Shown here piece by piece: positions 14,576 through 24,839 of a stretch of DNA of 64,000 bases. Position 1 is the first letter of the stretch. The number at the start of each line of letters is the position of its first letter. Under the pieces are notes generated by a model. That model saw nothing but the letters and a program-made list of their open reading frames with translations. It searched no databases and was not told where the DNA came from. Source of the DNA: Pempheris klunzingeri (taxonomy: Eukaryota; Chordata; Actinopteri; Acropomatiformes; Pempheridae); NCBI RefSeq assembly GCF_042242105.1, contig NC_092018.1, positions 27,956,167 through 28,020,166 on the forward strand. Direction: 5' to 3'. Position numbers and translations under genes: made by a program.

Positions 14576-14641
14576 CTGCACGCTCCTGAGTTACCAAATG
14601 TGAACAACAAAAAAATTGCTAACATCAACTCAGCAACTCAC

Positions 14642-14790
14642 CGAACGTAATTAACGCGTACTGGTTGTTCAGGGTTTCTCTAAACACAGCTGATCGTAAG
14701 ATTTCTCGAGTCGGAGCGGTTGTTTGTTGGCGGCTAGCCGTCTCACTCTGGCTTCTGCAGGAGCGAACAGTGCTGTCATTTGCTGTCATC
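14642..14790 (-). other. gapvd1: gapvd1 non-coding first exon (5' UTR)
   Basis: On the minus strand a strong donor (TTCG|GTGAGT) lies at 14642/14641. It is downstream of a moderately GC-rich, promoter-like stretch and upstream of the start-codon exon, whose acceptor is at 8931 (CTGCAG before 8930). No long ORF is present, which fits a leader exon. The 5' limit is a guess from the promoter position. The resulting first intron is about 5.7 kb. Confidence 0.65.
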
Positions 14791-14800
14791 ACGAGGAGAC

Positions 14801-14821
14801 CTGCGCAACACGCATGCGCGA
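14801..14821 (-). promoter_or_regulatory. NRF1-type palindromic promoter site of gapvd1
   Basis: The bases 14810-14820 read acgcatgcgcg. The minus-strand reading CGCGCATGCGT is close to the NRF1 consensus YGCGCATGCGCR, and a partial second copy (TTGCGCAGG) follows directly. NRF1 sites sit just upstream of many TATA-less housekeeping promoters, and no TATA box was seen here. Placement next to the leader exon supports the call; the function is inferred. Confidence 0.5.
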
Positions 14822-15313
14822 AAGCTTGTTAAAGGGCGCTTTCACACTAAAACAGAGCGAAACGTTAAAGTGCCTGTTTTTCTATCTGTCGTCTATACTT
14901 TGAAAGCAAATTAGTGTATTAATTTGTAAATTAGTATACATACTAGTTGAAAAGGAGCACTGAAAATGGCACTGAAGTAATGTTTTATTTAATTTGTAAA
15001 AATCAAATTTATTGTATTCATATTATTTGTATCTCTGCCCCAGTCTGAACATACTGGCCACCATGCATGCCCTCTGTCAAAACAAAACTGCATAACACGC
15101 ATGATATTGGGAACTGAGACATGATGCTGCCAACCACTTAGAGCCGACAAACAATGCAATCTGTGTTTCTGAGATTTAGCAGAGCATCGCCTGCATCCTA
15201 TAGTGGAGCACTGAAAAGAGCAATCGCTCATCCTATCTGGATTTTACGTCTGTTGAAATCTAATTTGTGATAATGCTATTATGATTTGTGATTTCTTCCC
15301 ATTTTCTATTTGT

Positions 15314-15314
<1 letters not shown>

Positions 15315-15345
<31 letters not shown>
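15315..15345. repeat. (GT)n microsatellite
   Basis: A nearly pure GT run of about 31 bases, between gapvd1 and ajm1. Confidence 0.93.
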
Positions 15346-15348
<3 letters not shown>

Positions 15349-16391
15349 CTATAGGCCATTTATAATATTTGTACTCTTTAACTGTATTTTTGTCTTTGTT
15401 TTATTTTTTGTAGATTTTGCAGTGCTTGGCCGTCGTACGTTGTCTCTGATGTTATCTGATTTCATGATATGGCTACTCACTGTAACTTTGTGACTGCTGG
15501 ATTTAATCAGGTGCACATATGAAGACTTAAATTGGCTTTGCTAGATAAAATCAGCCCGTCTGTTCATACCAGCCATTCAGTGTTTCACAGACCTTGTTCT
15601 AAGCAAAACACATTCAAAGGTTTATCTGGCGCTGCTATGAGGCTTCAGCAGAATGAGTTGGACAAATCAAGTGTGCATGTTCAGTATATCTTCATCTTTT
15701 TGGGCTGAAACTCTCTATATTATGTTTCTAGCCATCCAATGCAGCTCAGCAAGGAAATGCTGTCTGGAGAAACACAGAGGGAATATTAAATTAAAAAGGC
15801 TGCAATTTAGTAATTTAACTTAATGATACTTAACTATATATATATCCACTTGAATTTACAAACTCAATCAACTAAAACCTCATATTAGTTTCATATTAAC
15901 ACTAATGTTTATGTGGACACCCAACTGTTTTGTTTTTAAAACAGACTTCAAAATTTGGGAACTGAACCTTTAATGTTTTGGCAAATTGATAATCACCTTA
16001 AATGCCCTTGAATGCAACTATCTGACAAAATCATATTAATTTCTACATTAATGAAGAGATTTTTAATATGGTAGAAGTAGACAACGACACATACTGAGTC
16101 AGTCAATTGTGTGCTTCGACTGCACATGTGCTTAGTGATCACTTAGTGAGAGTTTTGTATATCTATACACATATATATCTATATATACATACACACAGAA
16201 AGGCACACATTTGAGTTTGAATCCAATTAATTACGGACATGATTGTGGTTACAGTGCTGCTCAAGATGGTAAGTAATACATGCATTATTCCACTAGGTGG
16301 TGGTGTAATAACGTGTCACTTCCAGCAAGGAGACATTGTACATCCTTGAGAGTAACCTGCTACTGTAAAATGAATCAGGCATGTTATAAAG

Positions 16392-16412
16392 TATATATAT
16401 ATATATATATAT
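16392..16412. repeat. (TA)n microsatellite
   Basis: A pure TA run of 21 bases followed by a second short atatata stretch. Confidence 0.9.
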
Positions 16413-16884
16413 GTTATATATATTTCTAGTCAGAAAAAAAGGTAGAAAAAAGCAGGTAGGGAGGGAATCTCAGGCAGCAGCCAATCTGAGACTCAAACCA
16501 GTGGAGGGAAGAAGTTTGGGGCTGACTGTTTTATTTCGAGCTCCTGTTTTTGGACAAGCATCATGTCTCCATCAGAGTGGATTTACTCATGTATATGTGC
16601 ATGTTGTTTGGCCAAATGTTGTCTGCAGCATCTTGCTAAAAGTTTAAAGTATAGCAGTGTGCTCCAAACCCCCTCCCTCCATATTCTAGTCTTAAAATTA
16701 CAAAAGTTGATCAGTGTAATCAGCCATCATACCTGGTTACACTTAGCAAATATTTGTTGATCAAACTTACACTTACACTTATCAATGTGTTGATCAAACT
16801 TATTGATGGGAACTGTATTATGATACCTTTCTGTTCAAATGCCTCATCAAGAGTACTCTGGAGGAGAAATGCAAAGCCACAACG

Positions 16885-18082
16885 TCACTCGTTAAATTCC
16901 ATTTATTATATATTCATATATGGGTTATAAACATCACAAAATAGAAAGTTGAGGAAGGTCTTGCACAAAGATTTATATAATCAAGTAAAAGAGCAACCTT
17001 AGATTAGTCAACAATGGCAATGGAAGCAGGCATATCATCATATCTGGGTTCAGTGCTGCAGCTGTGTTAGGGACATTCTCATTTTGTAATTTGTATTTTA
17101 GTGCAAACAAAGTCTTTGCAGCTCTTGGCTCCAAGGGATTATTCAATATTAATAGTAAAATAGGATTTCACAATATAGATGTTAAGGTTGCTCTTTTATT
17201 GCATATTGTTTAAGAACATACTGTGGTATTAGTTACAATAAGGTCTCATGGTCATGATGTTCAAATTATCTAATATTCAATATATATACCTCTTACATTT
17301 CTAAGCATCAAATTGTATCTCATTAACATAATAAATTTAATTATAAGCAATATCAATATTAAAATACCTGAATATAAATAACATGCTTTGAGCAAAATAA
17401 TTGTTCATTTACAAGGGTAGTTCAAACAACCTAAGTCAAGAGCTGTCAAGCCTTTAGAAATAGCTAAACCTATACATTGCTTTGTGTCAAATGCTTTTTT
17501 TTTTTCGACTGAAGGCCACTTTCAAACAAAGCAATTTATACAAGAATGACATCAAGTCTTATCGCCAGATGAAATAAGTTCCAACTAAAATTCTTCATGA
17601 GTGGGAGAACAAATAGGTGGTTTGATTGTACGTCATCTATCAAACAATAACTAATATAGCAATAATGAAAAAAAATACCCACACAACTACGGTATACTTA
17701 AATAATACTTAAGTACTAATAAACAGTTGTAATATTACAACCACTGTAACAAGTTATAATATAAATCTCTGATAACATTTGTTGGAGAAATCAACAGTGG
17801 ATGACTTACAATATGAGACCTGGCTGTGCCTACTATTATGTGGTGGCGATGAGATGTAGACTTCATAAATATAATGTGCTTCAAACATTGTCTGCAGAAA
17901 CTGCACGGATCAAAAATGTTCACATCTTAAACACCTGGATAACTGGGTTTGTGCCTAGTCTACATGCAGGCTATTAACTCTTCTTAGTGCAACAGGACCA
18001 TAACAAGCCAATAACAACATAGGGCAACCTTTAAAACTGTGTGTATATACGGTATGTGTGTGCATTTTTGTGTGCATGAGCG

Positions 18083-18120
<38 letters not shown>

Positions 18121-18265
18121 CAACAGAGTGAAGTAAGAGAGAGAAAGAGAGTTTGGTCACATATATACACATATTTCCATGGTCATTTTGCTAAACCATA
18201 CCGTGTATTTACAGTATGTACATTTAGTTTATCTGACATCATTATCTTTACTATTTAGTGCTCTA
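16885..18265 (-). other. ajm1: Putative ajm1 3' UTR
   Basis: Downstream (minus sense) of the ajm1 stop the sequence is AT-rich and without ORFs. A plus-strand tttatt at 16902-16907 is an AATAAA polyadenylation signal on the minus strand; another is near 17194. If the distal signal is used, the 3' UTR is about 1.4 kb and contains the (GT)n run at 18084-18119. The end is inferred, not proven. Confidence 0.4.
18084..18119. repeat. (GT)n microsatellite
   Basis: A pure GT run of about 36 bases on the plus strand, CA-rich in the sense of ajm1. It lies about 150 bases past the ajm1 stop codon, so it may be transcribed in the 3' UTR. Confidence 0.93.
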
Positions 18266-21200
18266 CTATATAATATCATCCAAGAGATGAGGGGTACCCA
18301 CCCAGTCCAGTGTTCTTGGCTCAGAAGCAGCCATGATCATGCACATAAACTGTTTCCCTGTTCTCTTATCTATTGGGTAAATTGTGGTCGGGGTGAACCT
18401 TTTGTTGCTCTCCACAAACTCACACAGCTGATTATATATTTTCGGGTACTCATGACGAAGAAAGACTCCCCTGGTCCTGAGCTCACGCTGGATATTGACA
18501 AAGCACACCTCTCTAGCTTTCCTTCCCTCCTCACCCTCCCTGTCAATGTCCGGTGTGCCTGGAGGCGGAGTGAGGATGAGAGTTTCCATTTCACTATCCT
18601 TCTTGAGTACCTTTTTGTCAGGGCTTGAAGAGGCCAAGGATACCTTTGCATATTTTCGAACTGTTGGTGCTTGGACCCTTGGTGAGGGTCTGTTAGGCAC
18701 TAGTTCACCAACAGCTACAGATACATTCAGGAGGAAACATTCATTGGGGTCATACTCATTACCTGCCAGCTGCAGTTCCTTGCAGTATTCCCCAAGGTTG
18801 TCCTTGAAGCCATCCAGCTCTCTGAGAGATAAGTATGTGGGAGACATGAGGAGGCTCTCCAGCCCAACTTGCAGAAAGTTGTCAGCTGTCTCAGGATTAG
18901 CAAAACCCAGAAAGAGAACGCCTCTCCCTCTGGAGAGGTAGCCAGCTTTAGCAACGCGAGAGAAGGCTTTGTGGATCTCTGAATTCTCTCTGCAGAACTT
19001 CAGAGTGTGTCGACACACACTGTTGACACGACCGTACAGGCAAGTCTCTTTGTGGATCTCCCAGTCATCCCTGCGACAGTTTCGTGAGCAGTAGAAGGTG
19101 TAGCAGCTGTGACATGATTTAAAGTACAAGCAGGCGTTGAACATACTCTCAGTCCGCTTGCACTTCTTGTTAGCGCACACCATTGTGTCGTCTTCATCTG
19201 TGCTGTGGTCTGGGGAACATTCCTCTGCACTCCTTTGTAAAGCATCACATCCACTATCAGGGTCTTTGACTGTGTCAGGGCTGGATTTAGAGGACAGGAG
19301 CTGAGTGTTCAGACATCCTAAATTTTCAAATCCAGAACATCCTCTGCCTTTGTCATCGTCTTCGGTAATGAGCTGTTTCAGCTGGTCCAACAGGTCTTCA
19401 CTTGACTTTCTGCTAGTTGGTGGTTTGTAATCAACGACCAAATCAGCTAAGAGTTCATCCAGTTGCTCCAGACTCTGTTGGAGGGAGAAGTTATTGTGTT
19501 TCCTGTCTTTGGTAATGTCAGACGTGCTCGATGGCGGCTTCTGAAGCTTTGCTGTTGGAGATGGTGTCTTTTCACCATCCAATGTATCCCAGCTGACAGA
19601 GTGCACTTCACGCCGTTTGCTGTTGCCTGCATTTATGTCATTGTCTGTTATTGTGATCTCAGGAGTTACAAACCAGTGCCCACTCTTGGAATTCCTCCAC
19701 GAATTGCTCGAGCCCCTCTCTAATGAGTTTTCAGAGAGGGAGAGGGCGGCATAGCGCCTTGGTGAACTTGAGAGGTTAAGTATGACTGGTTGCGATGTAA
19801 CGTCAGAGGATGCTCCATGCCTTGCTTGGTAAAACAGGTTTTCGTAGCTTCGTCCACGAGGCACTGATTGCTCTCTGTCATGCCGTGGATATAGAATATT
19901 GTCCCAAGACTTGGAGTGGTTTTTGACCTCTGCTCCCAGTCTACTTGTCTCCACGCAGCTGTTGGTAAACCACGGGGGTACAGTGGGGTCTTGCCTTACT
20001 CTTGGCGGGGTGTGCTGAGATGACTGATTTGAGTAACCAGATATACTGGAGCGATACCAATCATCTGAAAAGGCCTGGGACATCCGAGGGGGTCGACGAC
20101 CTTCCGTATGATATGGCCTTGATGGAAAGTACTGATCCTCGGGAGAGCTGTAGGGTTTGGAATAAAACAGCCTTGAGCCGCTCATGTTGTACGGATTAAA
20201 GCGGTTGTCCTCTCCATAGTAAGATCTAGACAGCGGAGTTTGAGAAAAGTATGATCCTGCCTCACTTGTTGAATAAGGCCTACTGTATACAGAGTGTGCT
20301 GGCTCTCTGTTGGAAAGGTAGTCTGTGTAATACGACCTGACAGGAAGGGTGTGCACCCATCGAGTCCTTGGATCATACTGACTGGTCACTGTACTACCGT
20401 GGCTGGTTAGGCTGGAGCGATCGTCCTGAAAGTATGCTCTAGAATAGGGATGAACTGGATACCGAACAGGGTCCTCTGTATAGAAGAACTTGGTTGGTAT
20501 GTTAGGATTGGAGTAAGCTCTTTGTTCTTGACTGAGATATGGCGCTGTTGGTGATGGCATTCTGTGCATGTCTAGATGCTGGTAAGAGATGGGAGACATG
20601 CTGGTGGTGTAGTGGTATCCTTGTCTAAAGTCTCCACTGTAGCATTCGCTTGGAGTGGGTGTTGGTGAGGAGACAATCTGTCGTGGTACATACAAACCTC
20701 TACTGCTACTGGCCTGGGAGTATCTCTGCCAAAGATGCTCAGTCCGTACATTGGGAACCTGCCTAGATGTGTGCTGCAGTACAGCAGCATCTGGTTTGAT
20801 GTCCACACGGCACCTGACATGAGGGGTTATGGCTGGTTTATCAGGTTTATCCTCCTCAAAACAGTCTGAGACATACAGAGGAGAATGAGGCTGCAGTTTG
20901 TTAGGATGTACATCATTCAAAAAAGCCCTGTTTGAGGAGTAGGATTCTCGATTAGTTTCAGAAGTCCTCAAGGTATCTGACGCAGCCTGAGGTGCATCCC
21001 TCCCCTTCCTGGCTCCTGGTGGAGACACTGAGATGGGCACAGGAGTGAGGGTGGCCTTAATTCTTGGAGCGCTTTTAGATCTTGTTCTCTTTTTAGAATC
21101 TGACCATGTAAGATGGCTCGTTTTGTCCTGGGCGGCGTGCTGCTGGAACTGCCTGGTGTTGAACAGATCAGGAGACGAAAAGCGAAGGTGTCCCGGCTGA

Positions 21201-21478
21201 TCTAGTCCATTCCACATTAGATCTTTGTTTAATGTCTGATGCTCAGCCCTCTTGTAAGGGTACTCCATCGAGGAAGAGAAGGACTGTGGGTCATCCAGCG
21301 ACTCAATGAAGTCAAAGCTACGACAGTGTCTTTTGTTGATGATTTCTGGTTTGTCGATCATTTTCAAGTCACATTGCCGAGAGGAGTGGAGAGAAATGGA
21401 GTGGTCAGTGAGGGGGTTTAAAGTAAAGTCCCGATATAGCGTCGATGCCAGTATATCAGGGGGGTGCGTTCGTGTCAT
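18266..21478 (-). CDS. ajm1: Apical junction component 1 homologue (C9orf172 family), intronless ORF
   Basis: A single uninterrupted frame of 1070 codons plus stop. The start chosen is the ATG at 21478, because MTRTHPPDILASTLYRDF matches the N-terminus I recall for human AJM1. The frame stays open seven codons further upstream but without an ATG. Family hallmarks are RHCRSFDF (about residue 50), the basic RTRSKSAPRIK patch and HVRCRVDIKPDAAVLQH. Residues about 330-460 are rich in Tyr, Ser and Arg. Residues about 766-811 form a Cys/His cluster, C-x4-C then CHSC, YC, C-x7-H-x3-C, resembling a MYND-type zinc finger with an unusual first pair. The C-terminal 130 residues are well ordered and end HLLDDII. 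The family is related to nematode AJM-1, a component of epithelial apical junctions; the biochemical role is little known. Human AJM1 is about 976 residues, so this copy is somewhat longer. Confidence 0.92.
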   Translation of the reverse strand: MTRTHPPDILASTLYRDFTLNPLTDHSISLHSSRQCDLKMIDKPEIINKRHCRSFDFIESLDDPQSFSSSMEYPYKRAEHQTLNKDLMWNGLDQPGHLRFSSPDLFNTRQFQQHAAQDKTSHLTWSDSKKRTRSKSAPRIKATLTPVPISVSPPGARKGRDAPQAASDTLRTSETNRESYSSNRAFLNDVHPNKLQPHSPLYVSDCFEEDKPDKPAITPHVRCRVDIKPDAAVLQHTSRQVPNVRTEHLWQRYSQASSSRGLYVPRQIVSSPTPTPSECYSGDFRQGYHYTTSMSPISYQHLDMHRMPSPTAPYLSQEQRAYSNPNIPTKFFYTEDPVRYPVHPYSRAYFQDDRSSLTSHGSTVTSQYDPRTRWVHTLPVRSYYTDYLSNREPAHSVYSRPYSTSEAGSYFSQTPLSRSYYGEDNRFNPYNMSGSRLFYSKPYSSPEDQYFPSRPYHTEGRRPPRMSQAFSDDWYRSSISGYSNQSSQHTPPRVRQDPTVPPWFTNSCVETSRLGAEVKNHSKSWDNILYPRHDREQSVPRGRSYENLFYQARHGASSDVTSQPVILNLSSSPRRYAALSLSENSLERGSSNSWRNSKSGHWFVTPEITITDNDINAGNSKRREVHSVSWDTLDGEKTPSPTAKLQKPPSSTSDITKDRKHNNFSLQQSLEQLDELLADLVVDYKPPTSRKSSEDLLDQLKQLITEDDDKGRGCSGFENLGCLNTQLLSSKSSPDTVKDPDSGCDALQRSAEECSPDHSTDEDDTMVCANKKCKRTESMFNACLYFKSCHSCYTFYCSRNCRRDDWEIHKETCLYGRVNSVCRHTLKFCRENSEIHKAFSRVAKAGYLSRGRGVLFLGFANPETADNFLQVGLESLLMSPTYLSLRELDGFKDNLGEYCKELQLAGNEYDPNECFLLNVSVAVGELVPNRPSPRVQAPTVRKYAKVSLASSSPDKKVLKKDSEMETLILTPPPGTPDIDREGEEGRKAREVCFVNIQRELRTRGVFLRHEYPKIYNQLCEFVESNKRFTPTTIYPIDKRTGKQFMCMIMAASEPRTLDWVGTPHLLDDII

Positions 21479-21504
21479 CTTAAAGGAACTCCAATGCACT
21501 CCAT
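21475..21504 (-). promoter_or_regulatory. ajm1 uORF 2, overlapping the start codon (ATGA)
   Basis: Within the same exon as the ajm1 start, an ATG at 21504 opens a frame of nine codons (MECIGVPLR). Its TGA at 21477-21475 overlaps the ajm1 ATG at 21478-21476. This is read directly and does not depend on where the leader exon lies, provided the mRNA includes the exon from its acceptor at 21530. Such an overlap can reduce or couple translation of the main ORF. Confidence 0.55.
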
Positions 21505-24378
21505 TCAGTGTGATTCGAGATCAACACAGCCTGTGGAAAGAAAGAGAAAAATATAAAGCAAATACACTTTGAATGTCTGGATGTGAGCTAAATAAGGTTG
21601 TTTACAGCAATAGTGAGACCAGCTTATATTGTCTGTGAACCAAAATCTCTACACATTTTGAAATAATTTTAGCACTTCTTATTTAAAAAGCATCTATAAA
21701 GTTGAATCAGACGGAAGTGAAACAGCCTGACCACATGGTGCAAGATTCCTGTGTTTAAATTTAACAGATGTAGTTGCTCATTTACCAAGTAAGTTCATTT
21801 CATGCCAACAGTCACAATACAGCATCGTATCTGAGCAACATGGCAAGTAGTATTTCAAAATCAATCATCAGTTTAGCACGTTTGAGGAAGCAGTCAAGCA
21901 TCAAACCACAAAAAACTACCTTTAATTAGATTGGAGATCTAATTTTAAAAGAATAAAAAATTACAAGAGAATGCAAAGTGTAATTGGGATGACATGACAA
22001 CACAAAAAAATACTTTTGTCTAAAAGATTGTTTGAAAGATGAATCGTTAAACATGGTTGCAGACTATAATATTAAAGCTACTAAATTTGACAAATTTATA
22101 GTAATTTTACTGCATTACAGCAGCATGTCTTGGTTTACCAATGAATCCTGTAACCTATAAACAATAAATATTAGAGACAATGCAAACAGAACTATCATTG
22201 TTTTTGAAATGTAAAAAGAAAAAATGCAATGCGAGAAAACATTTCTTTTAATTTTTTACTGTTTGAATAATTCACATCCTATAAATAAATAATGCACAGA
22301 CAACTGCTTCAGGAACATCCAGGGGATCGTTCAGGCCTTTGAACGTTATCATGGGCAAAACGATTCCATTTCAACAATGAATTTATGTGTCACACACACA
22401 TGGGCTTTCTTGTTGGCACCCACCCACGAGCTAACCCTGAGTTACCATCTGTTCATCGTGAAGAGGGAGGACTGACCAGCCATCTCCCTGTCATGTCTCT
22501 GCAGCACACCTAAATATCACGTCTGTTCACACACGACCAACCTCGACAGACCAACCAATACTGTTATTCACTGCTTTAAAGACAGCTGCGTGCGTATTTC
22601 GCTGCTCTCAATAAGAATAAACACAGGATAATCACTTATAATCACTTGTATACTGTATCATCTTTTCCTTACATATAAAATATAACTTACATGTATAAAT
22701 ACTATTGTATGCATGTCACTGTTTCAGTTTGGCAAGTAATCCATAGTATCAATGTGCTTCAACAGCTGTATAACAGTAAGGTTGCCCACTTTAACATCTT
22801 TTATCATTTCATCTCATCTTTTTTTCCAAAAGTCTGCTGTTCCTAGCAATACAAGTTACATTGGGGCTATGCTCACTAATATCCAATTAATAGCTGAATG
22901 TCATTATAATACGAATTCAGTCTGGGACTAATTCTGTGTCACTTGTGTCAATATAGCAGGAATAAATCAATTATTAATATCCTATGAGTGAAGAATATGT
23001 AAATAATGATGGGATAGGGGCTGACGTTTAAACTATATTAAACTAAATTGGGGGAAAAATTTGAATTCATCTTACTCTCAATACCCCTACTATTCTAGGT
23101 TTAAATGAATGAGGTGAGGTGTCAGCAAGATGGCCAGGGTTTTGATGAGACATAATTTTATCACGCAGTGTAAAAATAGGCCTAATAAGGTGCAGGATGT
23201 AAATGTTGAGCACTGAGTGAGTAGTTCACCACCGCAATCTGTCTCAGACGTCAGCGCAGCTTCAAGGCATTAATGGTTATGAATAATAGCTCCCACTGTT
23301 GTTGAGCTATGAATGGGTTTGTGTATATACTGTAAAAACAGCCCTTCAAAGCTACTATACAAGTCCCAAAGGGAGTACTACAGTGTGCAAACGTCACAAG
23401 AGATTAATAAAATATCAGAATTAATTATGGAGGTCTACAATAGGCCACTACTGCATCACTGACAACCACAGACACACTTTAACCTCCTGTAGAAACATTA
23501 TGAGGCTTTTTTTTTTTTGCTGGAGAAAAGTTTTAATGTGGATTAAAGATTAGACAAAATAGCAGATTTGTATTTAAGGTGCGAGGAGAGGACAAGACAC
23601 TTAGACTAACTACTAAAGGCATGCATTCCTTCCTCTACTCATCTTCATGATCTACGGCTGCTCTTCAATAGAGGGACAACGCTTTCTAGCACAAGTATAA
23701 AAACCACATGCCACATACTGTCTCCATGGCTACAGCACACAGCAAAGAAACCATGAAGCACTGCTGGAGTTGCACACTGAGGGCACAATTTCAGTCTGAG
23801 AACACGGACTGATCAATATGAACTGTTCTCTGCGTGGGCACAAAACAAAGTGCGACTTTTAGCTGACCTTATCAAAAAAAAATGATGATAGCAATGATGT
23901 GATACTCAATTCATAAAGCCAAATGCTGTTTTTGCTGTGTGGTTTAATAGTCACTGGGCTCATATTTATTTGCTTGCTGATTTGTGAGCAAAAACTACTA
24001 AGAAGACTGTGAGGTTTTCCAGACAATAACAAATGTGATGCAGATCCGCCTGAAGCCTCCCTATGGGACCATACCGCGGCGCATTCAGCCTCGAAACGTT
24101 ACCAAATACTTGCTCTTACGCACTTGGGCACCCCTTTTTATTTTGGTGCTGCGGCACACGCACGGCCCTCCATCCTTCGTGGCTGACCTAATGCCTTTGA
24201 GCCCGGAATGACATCATTTGCGGAGAAAGACAGAAAGAGAGAAGAAAGCAGCGGGTTCAAACCAGGACAGAGCCCGCAGGGCAGCAGAGACGGAGAACGA
24301 GTTCGGCTAAGTTTGGGAAATGTAAGATTTGAGGGGCCTTACCGTGTCGCCGGAGAGTTGTCCTGACGCGGTGGACAT
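21480..24378 (-). promoter_or_regulatory. ajm1 uORF 1, spliced, stopping one base before the start codon
   Basis: If the leader exon ending at 24343 is joined to the acceptor at 21530, an ATG at 24378 opens 12 codons (MSTASGQLSGDT) that continue for 16 codons in the next exon. They end at TAA 21482-21480, one base upstream of the ajm1 ATG at 21478. It is 28 residues in all. The join is inferred from strong splice signals. No homologous protein is recognised. Confidence 0.4.
21531..24342 (-). other. ajm1 leader intron, no gene seen
   Basis: The span lies between a good acceptor (CTTTCCACAG before 21530) and a good donor (ACACG|GTAAGG at 24343/24342), giving 2.8 kb. The sequence is AT-rich with no ORF or known repeat recognised. 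Confidence 0.5.
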
Positions 24379-24510
24379 GGTGAAGCGCAGCCTGTCCTCC
24401 GTGAGGTGCAGCTTCACCGCCACCGCACCTGCCGAGAGCCCCCCGGAGAAGATCCGTCCTTCATGCCCTCCTTCCTTACATGTTCTCTGCTTCACCCAAG
24501 CGATGCGCTC
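24343..24510 (-). other. ajm1: ajm1 5' leader exon in a GC-rich promoter region
   Basis: The minus-strand donor GACACG|GTAAGG ends this exon. The surrounding 24.05-24.83 kb is clearly GC- and CpG-richer than its neighbours, which suits a promoter. The 5' limit is not determinable by eye. A second possible donor (ACAT|GTAAGG) is near 24477. The open frame running through 24307-24495 shows no known domain and is taken as leader sequence; a separate small gene cannot be excluded. Confidence 0.5.
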
Positions 24511-24649
24511 ACACTATGTCTTTGTGAGTGTGATGGGTGATGGAGGGGAAGGAGGAGGTGTGTCTGAGCCTGCGCTTGTGCGCGTGCCTCTGGAGGCGTG
24601 GTTGTGCGTGTTTTTATGAGAAGGGAGGAGGAGGATGAGGAAGAGGTTG

Positions 24650-24689
24650 GTGGGGGGCTGGAGGGAGGGAGGGAGCAAGGGAGGGGGGG
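24650..24689 (+). other. G-quadruplex-capable G-run cluster upstream of ajm1
   Basis: Five or more runs of three or more G with one- to four-base loops occur within 40 bases (gggggg, then ggg repeated in gagggagggaggga, then ggggggg). It lies about 150-350 bases upstream of the presumed ajm1 leader exon, on the strand that is template for ajm1. Confidence 0.6.
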
Positions 24690-24839
24690 TTCTGAGGTGG
24701 GTGTTCAGTCTCGGAGCAGCACTGCGGTCTGAACGTTCATTTGTGGATGTGCCCCCCCCCAGAACAACTGCATGGGCATTTCTGCTGCCTGTTTGCTCTC
24801 CTTGCAGTGGAAGGTGATCTGTGATCACCTGCCTTCATC

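Larger units (their letters stand above)
8931..14641 (-). other. gapvd1 intron 1, about 5.7 kb
   Basis: The span lies between the leader exon donor at 14642/14641 and the acceptor before 8930. It holds an (AC)n run at 12412-12430 and a cluster of gttagc/gctaac words at its promoter-proximal end. Open frames here (for example 10123-10575, plus) have no recognisable domain. The 9.9-10.9 kb part looks like old dispersed repeat sequence, but I cannot name a family. Confidence 0.55.
14822..16884. other. Intergenic stretch between gapvd1 promoter and ajm1 3' end
   Basis: AT-rich sequence with no recognisable gene. It contains a (GT)n run at 15315-15345 and a (TA)n run at 16392-16412. Short open frames, such as one across the GT run, are simple-repeat translations. 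Confidence 0.6.

Noticed and set aside
17955-18172. His-Thr repeat open frames on the minus strand
   Set aside because: They are translations of the (GT)n microsatellite.
24307-24495. Open frame on the minus strand in the GC-rich island, as a separate small gene
   Set aside because: No recognisable domain; its part up to 24343 ends in a strong donor that fits the ajm1 leader better. Kept as leader sequence.
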